DNA from: Streptomyces harenosi | Lineage (GTDB): Bacteria; Actinomycetota; Actinomycetes; Streptomycetales; Streptomycetaceae | Length of the DNA: 35,010 bases | Direction of reading: 5' to 3' | Assembly (NCBI RefSeq): GCF_011008945.1 | Contig: NZ_WYCT01000036.1 | Location: 1-35,010 of the forward strand | Notes under the pieces: model-generated | Seen by the model: the letters and a program-made list of their open reading frames with translations, nothing else | The model's database searches: none | Told to the model about the DNA's origin: nothing | Program-made: the position numbers and the translations under genes | In this document: piece by piece, positions 16,268 to 24,065 of the stretch | How the letters are laid out: every line of letters begins with the position of its first letter | How positions within the stretch are numbered: position 1 is the first letter of the stretch

Positions 16268-17053
16268 TCAGAAGTGCGTTCCGCCGTCGATGCGGATCTC
16301 CGTGCCGGTGATGAACTCCCCGTCCCGTGAGGCCAGCATGGCCACCACACCGGCCACGGCCTCCGGGCCGGCGAACCCGTCCCCGAGTGCCGGGGACAGC
16401 TTGGCGAACAGGCTCCAGTCGGTGTCCTCGGGCAGGCCGGGGCCCTGGCTCTGCCTGCTCTCGCCCGAGCCGTCCGTCATGCCGGAGGAGATCGACCCGG
16501 GCTGCACGGCGGTGAAGCGGATGCCCTGCTTGCTGTACTCGGCCGCCAGCGCGTGCGTCATGGACTGGATGCCGCCCTTGCTCGCCGCGTAGGCCGCCAT
16601 GTAGGGGTGGGCGAACATCGCCGAGGTCGAGCTGAAGTTGACGACGGCGGGGGCGGTGCCGTGCAGGAGGGCCGGTATCGCCTCACGGATCATCAGGAAC
16701 GTTCCGGTCAGGTTGACCGAGATCACCTGGGTGAAGTCGGCGAGGGACGTCTCGTGGGTGTGCGAGGAACGCAGGATGCCGGCCGCGTTGACCAGGACGT
16801 CCAGACCGCCGAGGACATCGAGGGCGGAGGCGACGGCCCGGCGCACCGAGGTCTCGTCGGCGATGTTCACGACGACCGTGCCCAGACGCTCGGCGTCGGC
16901 GCCCGCGCGGGCGACGGTGTCCTTCAGCCCCGCCTCGCTGACGTCGGCGGCGACGACACGGGCACCCTCCGCCAGCATGCGCAGCACGGTGGCCTGGCCG
17001 ATGCCCGAGCCGCCGCCGGTGATCAGTGCGCGGCGGCCTTCGTAGCGGTTCAT
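16268..17053 (-). CDS. SDR family NAD(P)-dependent oxidoreductase
   Basis: A 261-residue classical short-chain dehydrogenase/reductase. The coenzyme motif TGGGSGIG is at residues 12-19, the acidic D37 (VVAADVS) suggests NAD preference, NAAG lies at 89-92, and the catalytic Ser (141-143 region) precedes Y155-A-A-S-K159. The C-terminus FITGTEIRIDGGTHF is typical. It should oxidise or reduce an alcohol/ketone; substrate unknown. The ATG at 17053 follows AGGGAGACGAA. It is divergent from a TetR regulator with an operator-like palindrome between them, so it is likely the regulator's target. Confidence 0.92.
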   Translation of the reverse strand: MNRYEGRRALITGGGSGIGQATVLRMLAEGARVVAADVSEAGLKDTVARAGADAERLGTVVVNIADETSVRRAVASALDVLGGLDVLVNAAGILRSSHTHETSLADFTQVISVNLTGTFLMIREAIPALLHGTAPAVVNFSSTSAMFAHPYMAAYAASKGGIQSMTHALAAEYSKQGIRFTAVQPGSISSGMTDGSGESRQSQGPGLPEDTDWSLFAKLSPALGDGFAGPEAVAGVVAMLASRDGEFITGTEIRIDGGTHF

Positions 17054-17143
17054 TTCGTCTCCCTGGTGGTGCGTGATCGGCCCGGCCGTGGCAGCGGGCG
17101 CGGCGGCCGAAGGGGCCGCTCGGGCATTCACGGTACGCCTTAG

Positions 17144-17158
17144 TGGCACGTTTTGCCA
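17144..17158. promoter_or_regulatory. Candidate TetR operator
   Basis: TGGCACGTTTTGCCA has 5-base inverted arms around a 5-base centre and lies between the divergent SDR and TetR genes. A second short palindrome, GACATGTC, follows at 17163-17170. Confidence 0.45.
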
Positions 17159-17206
17159 TTTCGACATGTCATGCCGATCTCTGTCCGTGCCGCGTACGCT
17201 TCTCGC

Positions 17207-17863
17207 ATGAGCCAGCCCAGCGGGCCCCGCCCCACCGCCTCGCCCTCCCTGACAGAGCGCCGCAAGGCCGCGACCCAGCTCGACATCGCGCGGGCCGCGG
17301 CGGAACTCTTCGCCGAGAAGGGGCCCGACGACACGACCGCCGAGGAGATCGCGGGCCGGGCGGGCGTGGCGTTGCGCACCTTCTACCGGTACTTCCGCAG
17401 CAAGCAGGACGCGGTCGGACCGCTGCTGTCCTCCGGCGGGGACCGCTGGCGCGCGCTGCTCGCCGAGGCCGGTCCCGGCGCCGGCCTGGCGCAGGCCCTG
17501 GAGTCGGCGGCCGTCGCCTCCCTGTCCACGCCGGACGACGTGGCGAACGAGGGAATGCGGTGGACGCGGGGCCTGCTGCGGGCGGCCCGCCACGATCCGG
17601 CCCTGCGGGCGGTGTGGTACCGGGTCAACCAGGAGTCGGAGGAGAAGCTGCAGCCGGTGGTGGCGCGTCTGGCGGGGCCGGACGCCGATCCGCTGGAGGT
17701 GCGGCTGGTCGCCGCGGCGGCGACCGACGCGATCCGGGTGGCCTTCGAGACCTGGGCGACCACGGACGCGGAGACCCTCGGCGAGGACTCCCCCGCCCGG
17801 CTGGTGGTGCGGTGCCTGCGCGAACTGACGGGCGGTCTGCGCCTGGTGAGGAACGGCCGCTGA
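17207..17863 (+). CDS. TetR family transcriptional regulator
   Basis: A 218-residue repressor with an N-terminal HTH (about res 15-62: RRKAATQLDIARAAAELFAEKG...TTAEEIAGRAGVALRTFYRYFRSKQDAV) and a helical ligand domain. The ATG at 17207 has no Shine-Dalgarno, but TACGCT lies at 17195-17200, six bases before it, as in leaderless Streptomyces transcripts; this start also matches the family. An in-frame ATG at 17153 would lie inside the operator-like region. The divergent SDR gene is the likely target, and the ligand is unknown. Confidence 0.9.
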   Translation: MSQPSGPRPTASPSLTERRKAATQLDIARAAAELFAEKGPDDTTAEEIAGRAGVALRTFYRYFRSKQDAVGPLLSSGGDRWRALLAEAGPGAGLAQALESAAVASLSTPDDVANEGMRWTRGLLRAARHDPALRAVWYRVNQESEEKLQPVVARLAGPDADPLEVRLVAAAATDAIRVAFETWATTDAETLGEDSPARLVVRCLRELTGGLRLVRNGR

Positions 17864-17893
17864 CCCCCGCGGCGCCGGGCTCCGGCCTGGTCG

Positions 17894-17945
17894 CGCCGGC
17901 TCGCCGGGGCCCGGCCGGGCGGGAGCGAGCCGGCGGGCCCGGTCC
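17894..17945. terminator. Nested hairpin terminator
   Basis: CGCCGGCTCGC (17894-17904) pairs perfectly with 17935-17945, enclosing a second palindrome, GCCCGGCCGGGC. It lies between the converging TetR gene and the RNHCP operon. Confidence 0.65.
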
Positions 17946-18125
17946 CTCCCGGCCCCGTTCGGCGGGTACGGATCCGATGGCGGCGCGTCCGCCCGAGCCC
18001 CGGCGGACGCGGCCGCGCCCGATGGCGGCGGGTCCGGCGGTGGCCGGGGCGGGGTCGAGGGGTCCGGGCCGCCCGGGGAGGCGGTGCGCGGCACCGCATC
18101 CGCGCGGGCGGCCCGGCTGCGGCGG

Positions 18126-18548
18126 TCACCGGGTGAGCAGCACCCGCCGAGTCACCGAGGCGTCCCGCAGCGGCCTGAGGGCCAGCCGCAGGAGCGCCAG
18201 GGCGTTGTCGTCACCGCAGATGCGGTTGGTGCCGAGTTCCCCGCAGGACAGGCACCGGTGGACGATCATCCACTCGCCGTCCGGCCGCACCGACACGCCC
18301 AGCGCCTCCATGCGTCCCCGGCAGGTCGCCGCGCGGTCCCCCGGGACACGCCGGTCGACGTGCAGGCTGGTCAGGCAGTGCGGACAGTGGTTGCGGTGCG
18401 CGGTGCCCGGCGCCGCGCCGGGGACGTCCAGCCGGCAGCCCGCACACCGGAAGTCCCCCGCCCGGTGCCCGCCCCGGCCCGGCGGGACGGCCCCGTCGTA
18501 CCGGCGTCTGCGCGGGGCACCTCGGCTCGGGTGATTGCGTCGTGGCAT
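18126..18548 (-). CDS. RNHCP domain zinc-ribbon protein (second of tandem pair)
   Basis: A 140-residue protein with the RNHCP domain: FRCAGC (Cys35, Cys38), HRNHCPHC (res 51-58), Cys76, then IVHRCLSCGELGTNRICGDDN (Cys99, Cys102, Cys111). The paired Cys motifs suggest two bound zinc ions. The first 30 residues are basic and Pro/Gly-rich, likely disordered. The function of RNHCP proteins is unknown to me; nucleic-acid binding is a guess from the zinc ribbons and basic tail. AAGGAGG precedes the ATG. The gene starts 26 bases after the stop of a paralogue, so the two form an operon. Confidence 0.85.
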   Translation of the reverse strand: MPRRNHPSRGAPRRRRYDGAVPPGRGGHRAGDFRCAGCRLDVPGAAPGTAHRNHCPHCLTSLHVDRRVPGDRAATCRGRMEALGVSVRPDGEWMIVHRCLSCGELGTNRICGDDNALALLRLALRPLRDASVTRRVLLTR

Positions 18549-18574
18549 GGTCGGCTCCCTCCTTCCGGGAACGT

Positions 18575-18934
18575 TCAGAGGGTGCCGAACGCCTCGAGGG
18601 GGAAGGGTGGTTGCGCCAGGGGCCGTACGGCCATACGCATCACCACGAGCTGGTTGTCGTCCTCGCGCACCGCGTCGCAGGCGAGTTCGTCGCAGCGCAC
18701 GCAGCGGTGGACGACCGTCCAGTCACCGGCACGCGGCACGGCGATGGCGATGGGGGACATCGCCCCCAGGCAGGTGCTGGGCCCGCCGGTGACCTGGTCG
18801 AGCACATGCCGGGAATGCAGGCAGGCTGGACAGTGGTTGCGCTGTCCGCCGTCGGCCGTGGCGACGGGCACGCTCACGCGGCACCACGTGCAGGAGAAGG
18901 TGCTGGTTCTCAGAGTGTTGCGGGGGTGGGACAC
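18575..18934 (-). CDS. RNHCP domain zinc-ribbon protein (first of tandem pair)
   Basis: A 119-residue paralogue of the next gene. It has FSCTWC (Cys15, Cys18), QRNHCPAC (res 31-38), Cys55, then VVHRCVRCDELACDAVREDDNQ (Cys78, Cys81, Cys86). All zinc-type positions of the family are kept, but the sequence between motifs is much diverged, so this is an old duplication. The GTG at 18934 is chosen because AAGGAG lies 8 nt upstream; an open frame extending to 19102 has no ribosome site and no similarity to the paralogue. Function unknown. Confidence 0.82.
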   Translation of the reverse strand: MSHPRNTLRTSTFSCTWCRVSVPVATADGGQRNHCPACLHSRHVLDQVTGGPSTCLGAMSPIAIAVPRAGDWTVVHRCVRCDELACDAVREDDNQLVVMRMAVRPLAQPPFPLEAFGTL

Positions 18935-19230
18935 CCGGGATGCTCCTTGCTGGGAAGTCTGCGATGACAGCAAGAGCAGGCCGAGCGCGCCTCGACGGGG
19001 ACGGCTCCGGCGCCGCGGCCCGCGCGTGGCCCGGCGGTTCGCCGCGCGAACGCCACGGGGCGGCCTCACATACGGTCGCCGCTCAGCGGCGGCGACGCGC
19101 ACATGCGGACGGTCGTACGGTACGGCGAGGCGCGCTCGGCGCGGACCGGAACATCAAGACACCCCCTGCGGACGCGAGGTCCACTTCGTGGCCGACGGTG
19201 ACGGGGTCACAGGCTAACCACGGTCCTTCG
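18935..19230. other. Intergenic region, no gene seen
   Basis: This stretch between the RNHCP pair and the TerB gene should hold the promoter of the RNHCP operon. I can see no convincing -35/-10 pair or operator. Open frames crossing it look like shadows. Confidence 0.5.
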
Positions 19231-19262
19231 GGGCGGGCCACCGCTTTTGCGGGTGGCCCGCC
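19231..19262 (-). terminator. Terminator of the TerB gene
   Basis: GGCGGGCCACCGC pairs with GCGGGTGGCCCGCC across a TTTT loop, with one bulged G. It lies 47 bases beyond the TerB stop. Confidence 0.75.
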
Positions 19263-19308
19263 GGCGCCGGCAGGGGCGCCCGGCCCCGCGGGGCCGTGTG
19301 ACGGCCGC

Positions 19309-19878
19309 TCAGATGCCGAACTCCGCGGGCGAGACACCCAGGGCGGCGCAGGCGTCCCGGACGGCCGCCTGTTCGGAGGACTCGAAGTGCCCGTCGGCAC
19401 CGGCGACGACGATGCCGGTCTGGATGACCGCACGTGCCTCCATCGGCTTCTTGCCCGCCTTGGCGATCTCCCGCAGCGCCTCGGCCCGGCCGGTGGCGAA
19501 ATCGGCCAGGATCCGGTCGACGTGCTGGTTGAACCGCTGCCGGAGCTGGTCGGCCGGGAAGTTCTGCAGGACCTCGTTGGAGACGATCAGCTCCTCCACC
19601 CGCTGCCGCTCCGCGGGTTCCACCGACCCGTCCGCCGCGGCGACCAGGGCGCACATCGCCATGCTGGCGTCCCGGTAGGCGCCGCTCTTGAGCTCGGTGC
19701 GGGCCGAGGCCAGTTGCGACTTCAGCAGTCCGATCAACTGCGCCTTGGAACCGCCCGTGGCCGCGCCCCGGCCCTGTGCGCCGCCGAGTCCCGGTCCGGC
19801 GGAACCGCGCCCGCTCCCGGCCCGGGCGCTCTGGGCCTGCTGAAGGTTCTTGGCCTGGTCCTTGAGCCGGTCCCACAT
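19309..19878 (-). CDS. TerB family (tellurite resistance/stress) protein
   Basis: A 189-residue cytosolic protein. The N-terminus (MWDRLKDQAKNLQQAQ) is helical, followed by a Gly/Ala-rich linker to about residue 40. The TerB-type helical domain follows: ASMAMCALVAAADGSVEPAERQRVEELIVSNEVL, then ARAVIQTGIVVAGADGHFESSEQAAVRDACAALGV. The two acidic AADGSVEPAE and GADGHFESSE motifs are the metal-binding repeats of TerB. TerB proteins act in stress-associated Ter complexes; no terA, terC, terD or terZ gene is adjacent. The ATG at 19878 gives the usual start; a GTG at 19908 would add ten residues. Confidence 0.88.
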   Translation of the reverse strand: MWDRLKDQAKNLQQAQSARAGSGRGSAGPGLGGAQGRGAATGGSKAQLIGLLKSQLASARTELKSGAYRDASMAMCALVAAADGSVEPAERQRVEELIVSNEVLQNFPADQLRQRFNQHVDRILADFATGRAEALREIAKAGKKPMEARAVIQTGIVVAGADGHFESSEQAAVRDACAALGVSPAEFGI

Positions 19879-20212
19879 CGCCACTCGTGCCACCTCTGCT
19901 TCTGCCACAGTCCGTCCGGACCTGGTCGTCGTCCCGCTCGTCTGCGCGGTCCCTTCAGTGAACGACTGTCACAGCGCCATGGTTCCCGTAGCCGCGGCCG
20001 AAAGGGGGGCGAGCGACAGGCGGTCCGCCGGCCGGAAACCGGCAGTGCGCCCGGGGGCGAGCCGCCGTCCGCACGGCTCGCCCGGCCGCGGCCGTGCCGA
20101 CCGGGTGCCTGAGGCTCTCCCGCGGCCGCGCGGCCGGGGCGAGCTCAGCGGCGTTGGGCCGGTGGGCCGGGGGCGCGGTTCTCCCCGGATGATGTACACA
20201 TGTGCGGTGGAC
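19879..20212. other. Divergent intergenic region with long inverted repeat
   Basis: No gene is seen. GCTCGCCCGGCCGCG (20076-20090) pairs with 20129-20144, with one bulged G, around a 38-base GC-rich loop. It lies between the divergent TerB and acetyltransferase genes, so it is not at the end of either; it could be a cruciform or operator region. Clear promoters are not visible. Confidence 0.5.
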
Positions 20213-21466
20213 ATGTCTGCGTTTCCGTTTCCGCTCCGCAGCGTCAGCGACCAGGAGTTCGTCCCCTGGGCACGCATGATCGCCGACACCTACGGCGTGG
20301 ACCGGTCGGAAGAGGAACTGGCCGACCAGCGGGCGGCGACCGACCTCCAGCGCACGCTGGCGGCCTTCGACGGAGAGACACCGGTCGCCGGGGCGTCCGT
20401 CTACCGCCGGATGCTGACCGTCCCCGGCGGGGTGCTGCCGGTGGCCGGCATCGCCTCGGTGGGCGTCGCCCCGACACATCGCCGCCGGGGCCTTCTCACC
20501 TCGATGATGCGCGCCTGCCTGACCGACCTGCACGAGCGGCGGCGTGAGCCGGTCGCCGCACTGCGGCCCTCGGAGGCCGGGATCTACGGGCGCTACGGCT
20601 TCGGCCCCGCGACGCTCGGCAACCGGCTCCGCTGCGACCGGCGCGCCCTGCGGCTCCGCCCCGGCACGGACGTCGGGGACGGCACCGTCCGGCTGCTCGA
20701 CGCCGCGCGTGCCCGCCCGCACCTGGAGCAGGTCTACGACCGGGCACGCGCGGCGACGGTCGGCTGGCCGGATCGCCAAGCGGTCCACTGGGCCGTGCGG
20801 CTGGCCGACTATCCGCACCGGCGCGGCGGGGCCACCTCGCTGCGCTACGCCGTACACCAGGAGAGCTCCGGCCGGGCCACCGGCTACGCGCTCTACCGGC
20901 ACAGCTCCGTACCGGACGGACACGGCGGCAGCGCCGGTGTGGTGGAGGTCGTGGAACTGGCGGCGCTCTCGCGCCAGGCGTACGCGGCGCTGTGGCGCTT
21001 CCTGGCCGGGATCGACCTGGTGACCTGGATCGACTACGAGGGCGCCGTGGACGAGCCGCTGCCCCATCTGCTGGCCGATCCGCGGGCGGTCCGGGGCGCG
21101 CCGGTCGACCGCCTGTGGGTGCGGCTGGTCGACGTCGGGCGGGCCCTGGCGGGCCGGGCCTACCGTCTTCCGCTCGATCTGGTCCTGGACGTGCACGACG
21201 ACTTCTGCCCCTGGAACACCGGTCGGCACCGGCTGCGCACCGAGGGGGACACCGTGGTCTGCGAGCCCACGACCGCACCGGCCGACCTGCGTCTGGGCGC
21301 GGCGGAGCTCGGTGCGGCCTTCCTCGGCGGCACCGCGCTGAGCACGTTGGCGGCCGCGGGACGCGTGCAGGAGCTGCGTCCGGGTGCCCTCTCCCGCGCG
21401 TCGGCGGCGTTCCGCGGCGACCGCGAGCCCTGGTATCCCGGCGGCTGGGCCTTCCCGCTCTACTGA
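20213..21466 (+). CDS. Eis-like GNAT N-acetyltransferase
   Basis: A 417-residue protein with the Eis architecture: an N-terminal GNAT domain with the acetyl-CoA loop VAPTHRRRGLLTSMM (res 86-100), a second diverged GNAT domain, and a C-terminal sterol-carrier-like domain. The C-terminus ends in an aromatic residue (WAFPLY), as in Eis, where the terminal carboxylate acts in catalysis. Mycobacterial Eis acetylates amines of aminoglycosides and other substrates; the substrate here is unknown. In-frame ATGs at 20189 and 20192 are alternatives; 20213 fits the family start. A strong hairpin follows. Confidence 0.88.
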   Translation: MSAFPFPLRSVSDQEFVPWARMIADTYGVDRSEEELADQRAATDLQRTLAAFDGETPVAGASVYRRMLTVPGGVLPVAGIASVGVAPTHRRRGLLTSMMRACLTDLHERRREPVAALRPSEAGIYGRYGFGPATLGNRLRCDRRALRLRPGTDVGDGTVRLLDAARARPHLEQVYDRARAATVGWPDRQAVHWAVRLADYPHRRGGATSLRYAVHQESSGRATGYALYRHSSVPDGHGGSAGVVEVVELAALSRQAYAALWRFLAGIDLVTWIDYEGAVDEPLPHLLADPRAVRGAPVDRLWVRLVDVGRALAGRAYRLPLDLVLDVHDDFCPWNTGRHRLRTEGDTVVCEPTTAPADLRLGAAELGAAFLGGTALSTLAAAGRVQELRPGALSRASAAFRGDREPWYPGGWAFPLY

Positions 21467-21488
21467 CCGGAACCCGGTCGCCGGTTGC

Positions 21489-21541
21489 GGACGGCGCCGG
21501 TGAAGTGCCGCCGTACAGAGGGGACTTCACCGGCGGCGTCC
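21489..21541. terminator. Bidirectional hairpin terminator
   Basis: GGACGGCGCCGGTGAAGT (21489-21506) pairs with 21524-21541 with one mismatch, around a 17-base loop. It separates the converging acetyltransferase and DUF6624-like genes. Confidence 0.8.
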
Positions 21542-21569
21542 GCTCCGGCACGGGACGCGGCGGGGAGGG

Positions 21570-22076
21570 TCAGGAGGGCGAGAACCGGGCGACGTACTCG
21601 TCGAAGGGCTCGATGCCGGCCTCCGCCCGCAGTTCGTCCACGCGCTCGGGTTCCGCACAGGGCCACGGAACGGGCCGCCCGTCCTTCACACCGGCGATCT
21701 GTGTGCCGTAGATCTGCTCGCGGCCCTCGTTGACGAGCGTGCGGTCCCGCAGGAAGGCCAGCTCGCGGGGGCGGGCCCTGCCCGCCGAGACGGCCTCCTG
21801 CATCAGCCGGAGGGCGCGGCGCTGGATGTCGAGCTGACGGTCGGCGTGCTGGGCGATCAGCCACGCCGCGCGTGCGGCCTCCTCGCCGACCAGTTCCGCG
21901 GTCGGCCAGCCGTACTCGGTCATGATCTCGCCGAGCCGGTCGCCGTGCCGGGCCGTCAGCCGGTGCCAGGCCAGCCGCTCGGCGGGGTCGTCGCTGTTCG
22001 CCCGGGCCGCGGACCGGTGGTCGGCCGCGGCCATCTCCGTCAGCTCCACCGCCAGTGCGGCGACGTCGTACACCAC
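21570..22076 (-). CDS. DUF6624-like protein
   Basis: A 168-residue, mostly helical cytosolic protein. Conserved-looking parts are RHGDRLGEIMTEYGWPTAELVGEEAARAAWLIAQHADR, FLRDRTLVNEGREQIYGTQI and FDEYVARF, which fit the DUF6624 family of unknown function. No signal peptide or membrane segment is present. The GTG at 22076 is chosen because GGGGAG lies 6 nt upstream; a TTG at 22082 would touch that site. It shares a terminator with the acetyltransferase. Confidence 0.72.
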   Translation of the reverse strand: MVYDVAALAVELTEMAAADHRSAARANSDDPAERLAWHRLTARHGDRLGEIMTEYGWPTAELVGEEAARAAWLIAQHADRQLDIQRRALRLMQEAVSAGRARPRELAFLRDRTLVNEGREQIYGTQIAGVKDGRPVPWPCAEPERVDELRAEAGIEPFDEYVARFSPS

Positions 22077-22307
22077 TGTCAACTCCCCGTCCGTGTGCTC
22101 AGGTTGCGCTGTCGGGCCACCACCCTAAAGGCACATCCGGGACACAAAGATCATTCCGCGGAACGGTGACAGGCACCGGCGCGGCGCGGGACAATGGATC
22201 CACTCCCCCGGTTTTCCGCGTCCGGCTCGGGCTTCCACATCCGGTTCAACGGGACGGCCCGCAGCACCGGTCTGATCGCCTACTGAGGCTCCGCGGCGCC
22301 TGACAGC
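22077..22307. other. Intergenic region with a possible short reading frame
   Basis: The only candidate gene is a 30-codon + strand frame at 22194-22286 (ATG to TGA), with a C-terminus reading GSGFHIRFNGTARSTGLIAY. It is followed 21 bases later by a strong terminator. It could be a peptide gene or the tail of a decayed gene; an in-frame stop lies upstream at 22167. TTCCGCGGAA at 22154-22163 is a 10-base palindrome. Nothing else is clear up to the next gene at 22565. Confidence 0.3.
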
Positions 22308-22343
22308 GGGCCGGTGGCCGGGACCGTCCCCGGCCACCGGCCC
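22308..22343. terminator. Strong hairpin terminator
   Basis: GGGCCGGTGGCCGGG and its exact reverse complement form a 15-bp stem with a 6-base loop. No recognised gene ends just before it on the + strand except the 30-codon frame at 22194. Confidence 0.75.
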
Positions 22344-22564
22344 CGGCGTTCCCCCTGGCCCCGTCCCCGGTGACCGCGTCACACCGGCGGCGCGACCCGG
22401 TGCCGCCCGGCGGCCGACCCGCCCGCACCCGCGGTGGGCGAAGGTGTGCGGGCGGCTGCCGCATCGGCACGCGGGATGGGAAACTCGACGCGGCCCGCCG
22501 ACGGGGTGCGTTCACCCGTACCGGGCCGAGGGCTGCGACGAGTACGGGGAGAAGGGGGTGGCCG

Positions 22565-23341
22565 GTGAGCCACGACGTGGAGGACGCGGGGGGCGGCGGC
22601 TTCCAGGAGAGCGCCGAGGACCTCCGCATCGGGGCGCGCGAACTGCACGAGGTGGTCGGACGGCTGGACGGGCTCTCCGATCTGCTGCGCCGCACGCTGC
22701 CCCGGGTGACCGATCCGCGGGACGAGGCCGACTTCCGCGCGGCGGTGCGGGAGTTGGTGAGCGGTCTGGACGAGACGGCCGTCCACCGGCTCGGCACGCT
22801 GGTGAGCGAGCTGTGGTTCCACCGCGATCCGCCGGGCGCACCCGAGGCCGAGCCCGCGCCGGCCCCGCCTGCGGCCGAGTCCGCGCCGGCCGGCGCGGGG
22901 CCCGCGGGCGCACCCGGTCCCCGGCCTTCGCCCGCTGTGGAGGACGTCGTCGCGGGCGGGGACCGTTCGCCGTGGCTCCAGCCGGAAACGCTGCAGTCCG
23001 TGGTGGACGTCGCCGGCTATCTCGCCACGGCCGCGATCGGCGGCATCGTCGGCAACAAGAGCGACTGGGTCGCCGGCCGGCTCATCGAGGCCGCTCGGGC
23101 GCGCTGGCGGGCCCGCCGAACCACACAGGATGCCTCGCTCACCGAGGACGAGGCGGTCGACGTCGCCCGGGCGGCCGCCCACATCCAGGGATTCGCGGCG
23201 GAGTCGCTGCGCGTTCTGACGGCGGAGCGGCAGGAGAACGGCGCCTGGACGGTGCGGCTGCGCGGCTCCGGCGAGACGCTGCGCGTGACGGTGCCCGCCG
23301 GGGATCCCGCCCGGGCTCGGATCCTCTTCGAGGCGTTCTGA
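22565..23341 (+). CDS. Hypothetical protein, no family recognised
   Basis: A 258-residue protein I do not recognise. Residues 14-86 are predicted helical, with heptad-like Leu/Val spacing (ARELHEVVGRLDGLSDLLRRTL, FRAAVRELVSGL). Residues 88-135 are a Pro/Ala/Glu-rich linker. Residues 136-185 include VVDVAGYLATAAIGGIVGNKSDWVAGRL, amphipathic or weakly membrane-associated. The C-terminus has beta strands (GAWTVRLRG, ETLRVTVPAG). The GTG at 22565 is supported by AAGGGGG about 9 nt upstream. It stands alone, between terminators. Confidence 0.7.
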   Translation: MSHDVEDAGGGGFQESAEDLRIGARELHEVVGRLDGLSDLLRRTLPRVTDPRDEADFRAAVRELVSGLDETAVHRLGTLVSELWFHRDPPGAPEAEPAPAPPAAESAPAGAGPAGAPGPRPSPAVEDVVAGGDRSPWLQPETLQSVVDVAGYLATAAIGGIVGNKSDWVAGRLIEAARARWRARRTTQDASLTEDEAVDVARAAAHIQGFAAESLRVLTAERQENGAWTVRLRGSGETLRVTVPAGDPARARILFEAF

Positions 23342-23488
23342 CCCGCGCGCCGCGGCTCGGAGAGGCCGCTCTCCGTGCTCTGCCGCGGGCCCGCGGCACG
23401 GGGGGTCGCCGCCGCTCCCCGCGCGGCCGGGCGGGGCAGCACTCGGCAGCCCCGGCCTTCGTCGTCTCGTCGCCGCGCGGCCACGCCA

Positions 23489-23526
23489 GGGCGGCCACGC
23501 CGCGCGGCCGCACGGCGTGGCCGCCC
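23489..23526. terminator. Bidirectional hairpin terminator
   Basis: GGGCGGCCACGCCG pairs perfectly with 23513-23526 around a 10-base loop, between the converging hypothetical and EF-hand genes. Confidence 0.75.
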
Positions 23527-23627
23527 GTGCCGTCGACCGTCCGTGCTCCACGCCGCCGAGCGGCCCCCGGGCCGTGGCACGGGCGCGGGGCCGGGCCCCA
23601 TGCGACAGGGGCCGGGCCCCGGCGGGG

Positions 23628-23846
23628 TCAGCGGTTCATGGCCGCCCAGAACTCCTTGAAGGACATCCGGCCGTCTCCGTCGGTGTCGAGCGCGTCGATC
23701 AGTTCCCGGGCCTGTGCCCCGGTGATCTCCGAGCCCTCCAGTTCGGCCACGACCTGCCGGTACTCGTCCGCGGTGACCAGGCCGTCCCCGTCCACGTCGT
23801 AGCGCTCGAAGACCTTCCGCGCCGCCGTCTCCACGATGTCCGCCAT
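23628..23846 (-). CDS. Small EF-hand calcium-binding protein
   Basis: A 72-residue cytosolic protein with two canonical EF-hand loops: D17-VDGDGLVTAD-E28 and D54-TDGDGRMSFK-E65. Both keep all calcium-ligand positions. Such calmodulin-like proteins bind Ca2+ and act as buffers or sensors in actinobacteria. The ATG at 23846 follows AGAAGGACGGAACAC; an upstream start at 23882 would add 12 polar residues without a ribosome site. It is monocistronic. Confidence 0.92.
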   Translation of the reverse strand: MADIVETAARKVFERYDVDGDGLVTADEYRQVVAELEGSEITGAQARELIDALDTDGDGRMSFKEFWAAMNR

Positions 23847-24065
23847 GTGTTCCGTCCTTCTGCGATCTTCACTGACGGGCACACACTATCCACCCGCCTC
23901 GGGAGCCGGCGCGGGCGCTGCCGCCCCCGGCGAACGGGGCCGGGAGCCGTTCCGCGTCCGCGCCCGGCAGGGTCCGTGCCACTCGTGCGGGGACGGGGAC
24001 GCGGGCGGCGGCCGGGTCCCCGGCCGGCCGGGCGCTCGCGCCGGGCTCCGGTCATGGCGCGGCCC

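Noticed and set aside
22077..22082. TTGACA before the DUF6624-like gene as a -35 box
   Set aside because: It lies between the ribosome-binding site and the start codon, so it is spacer sequence.
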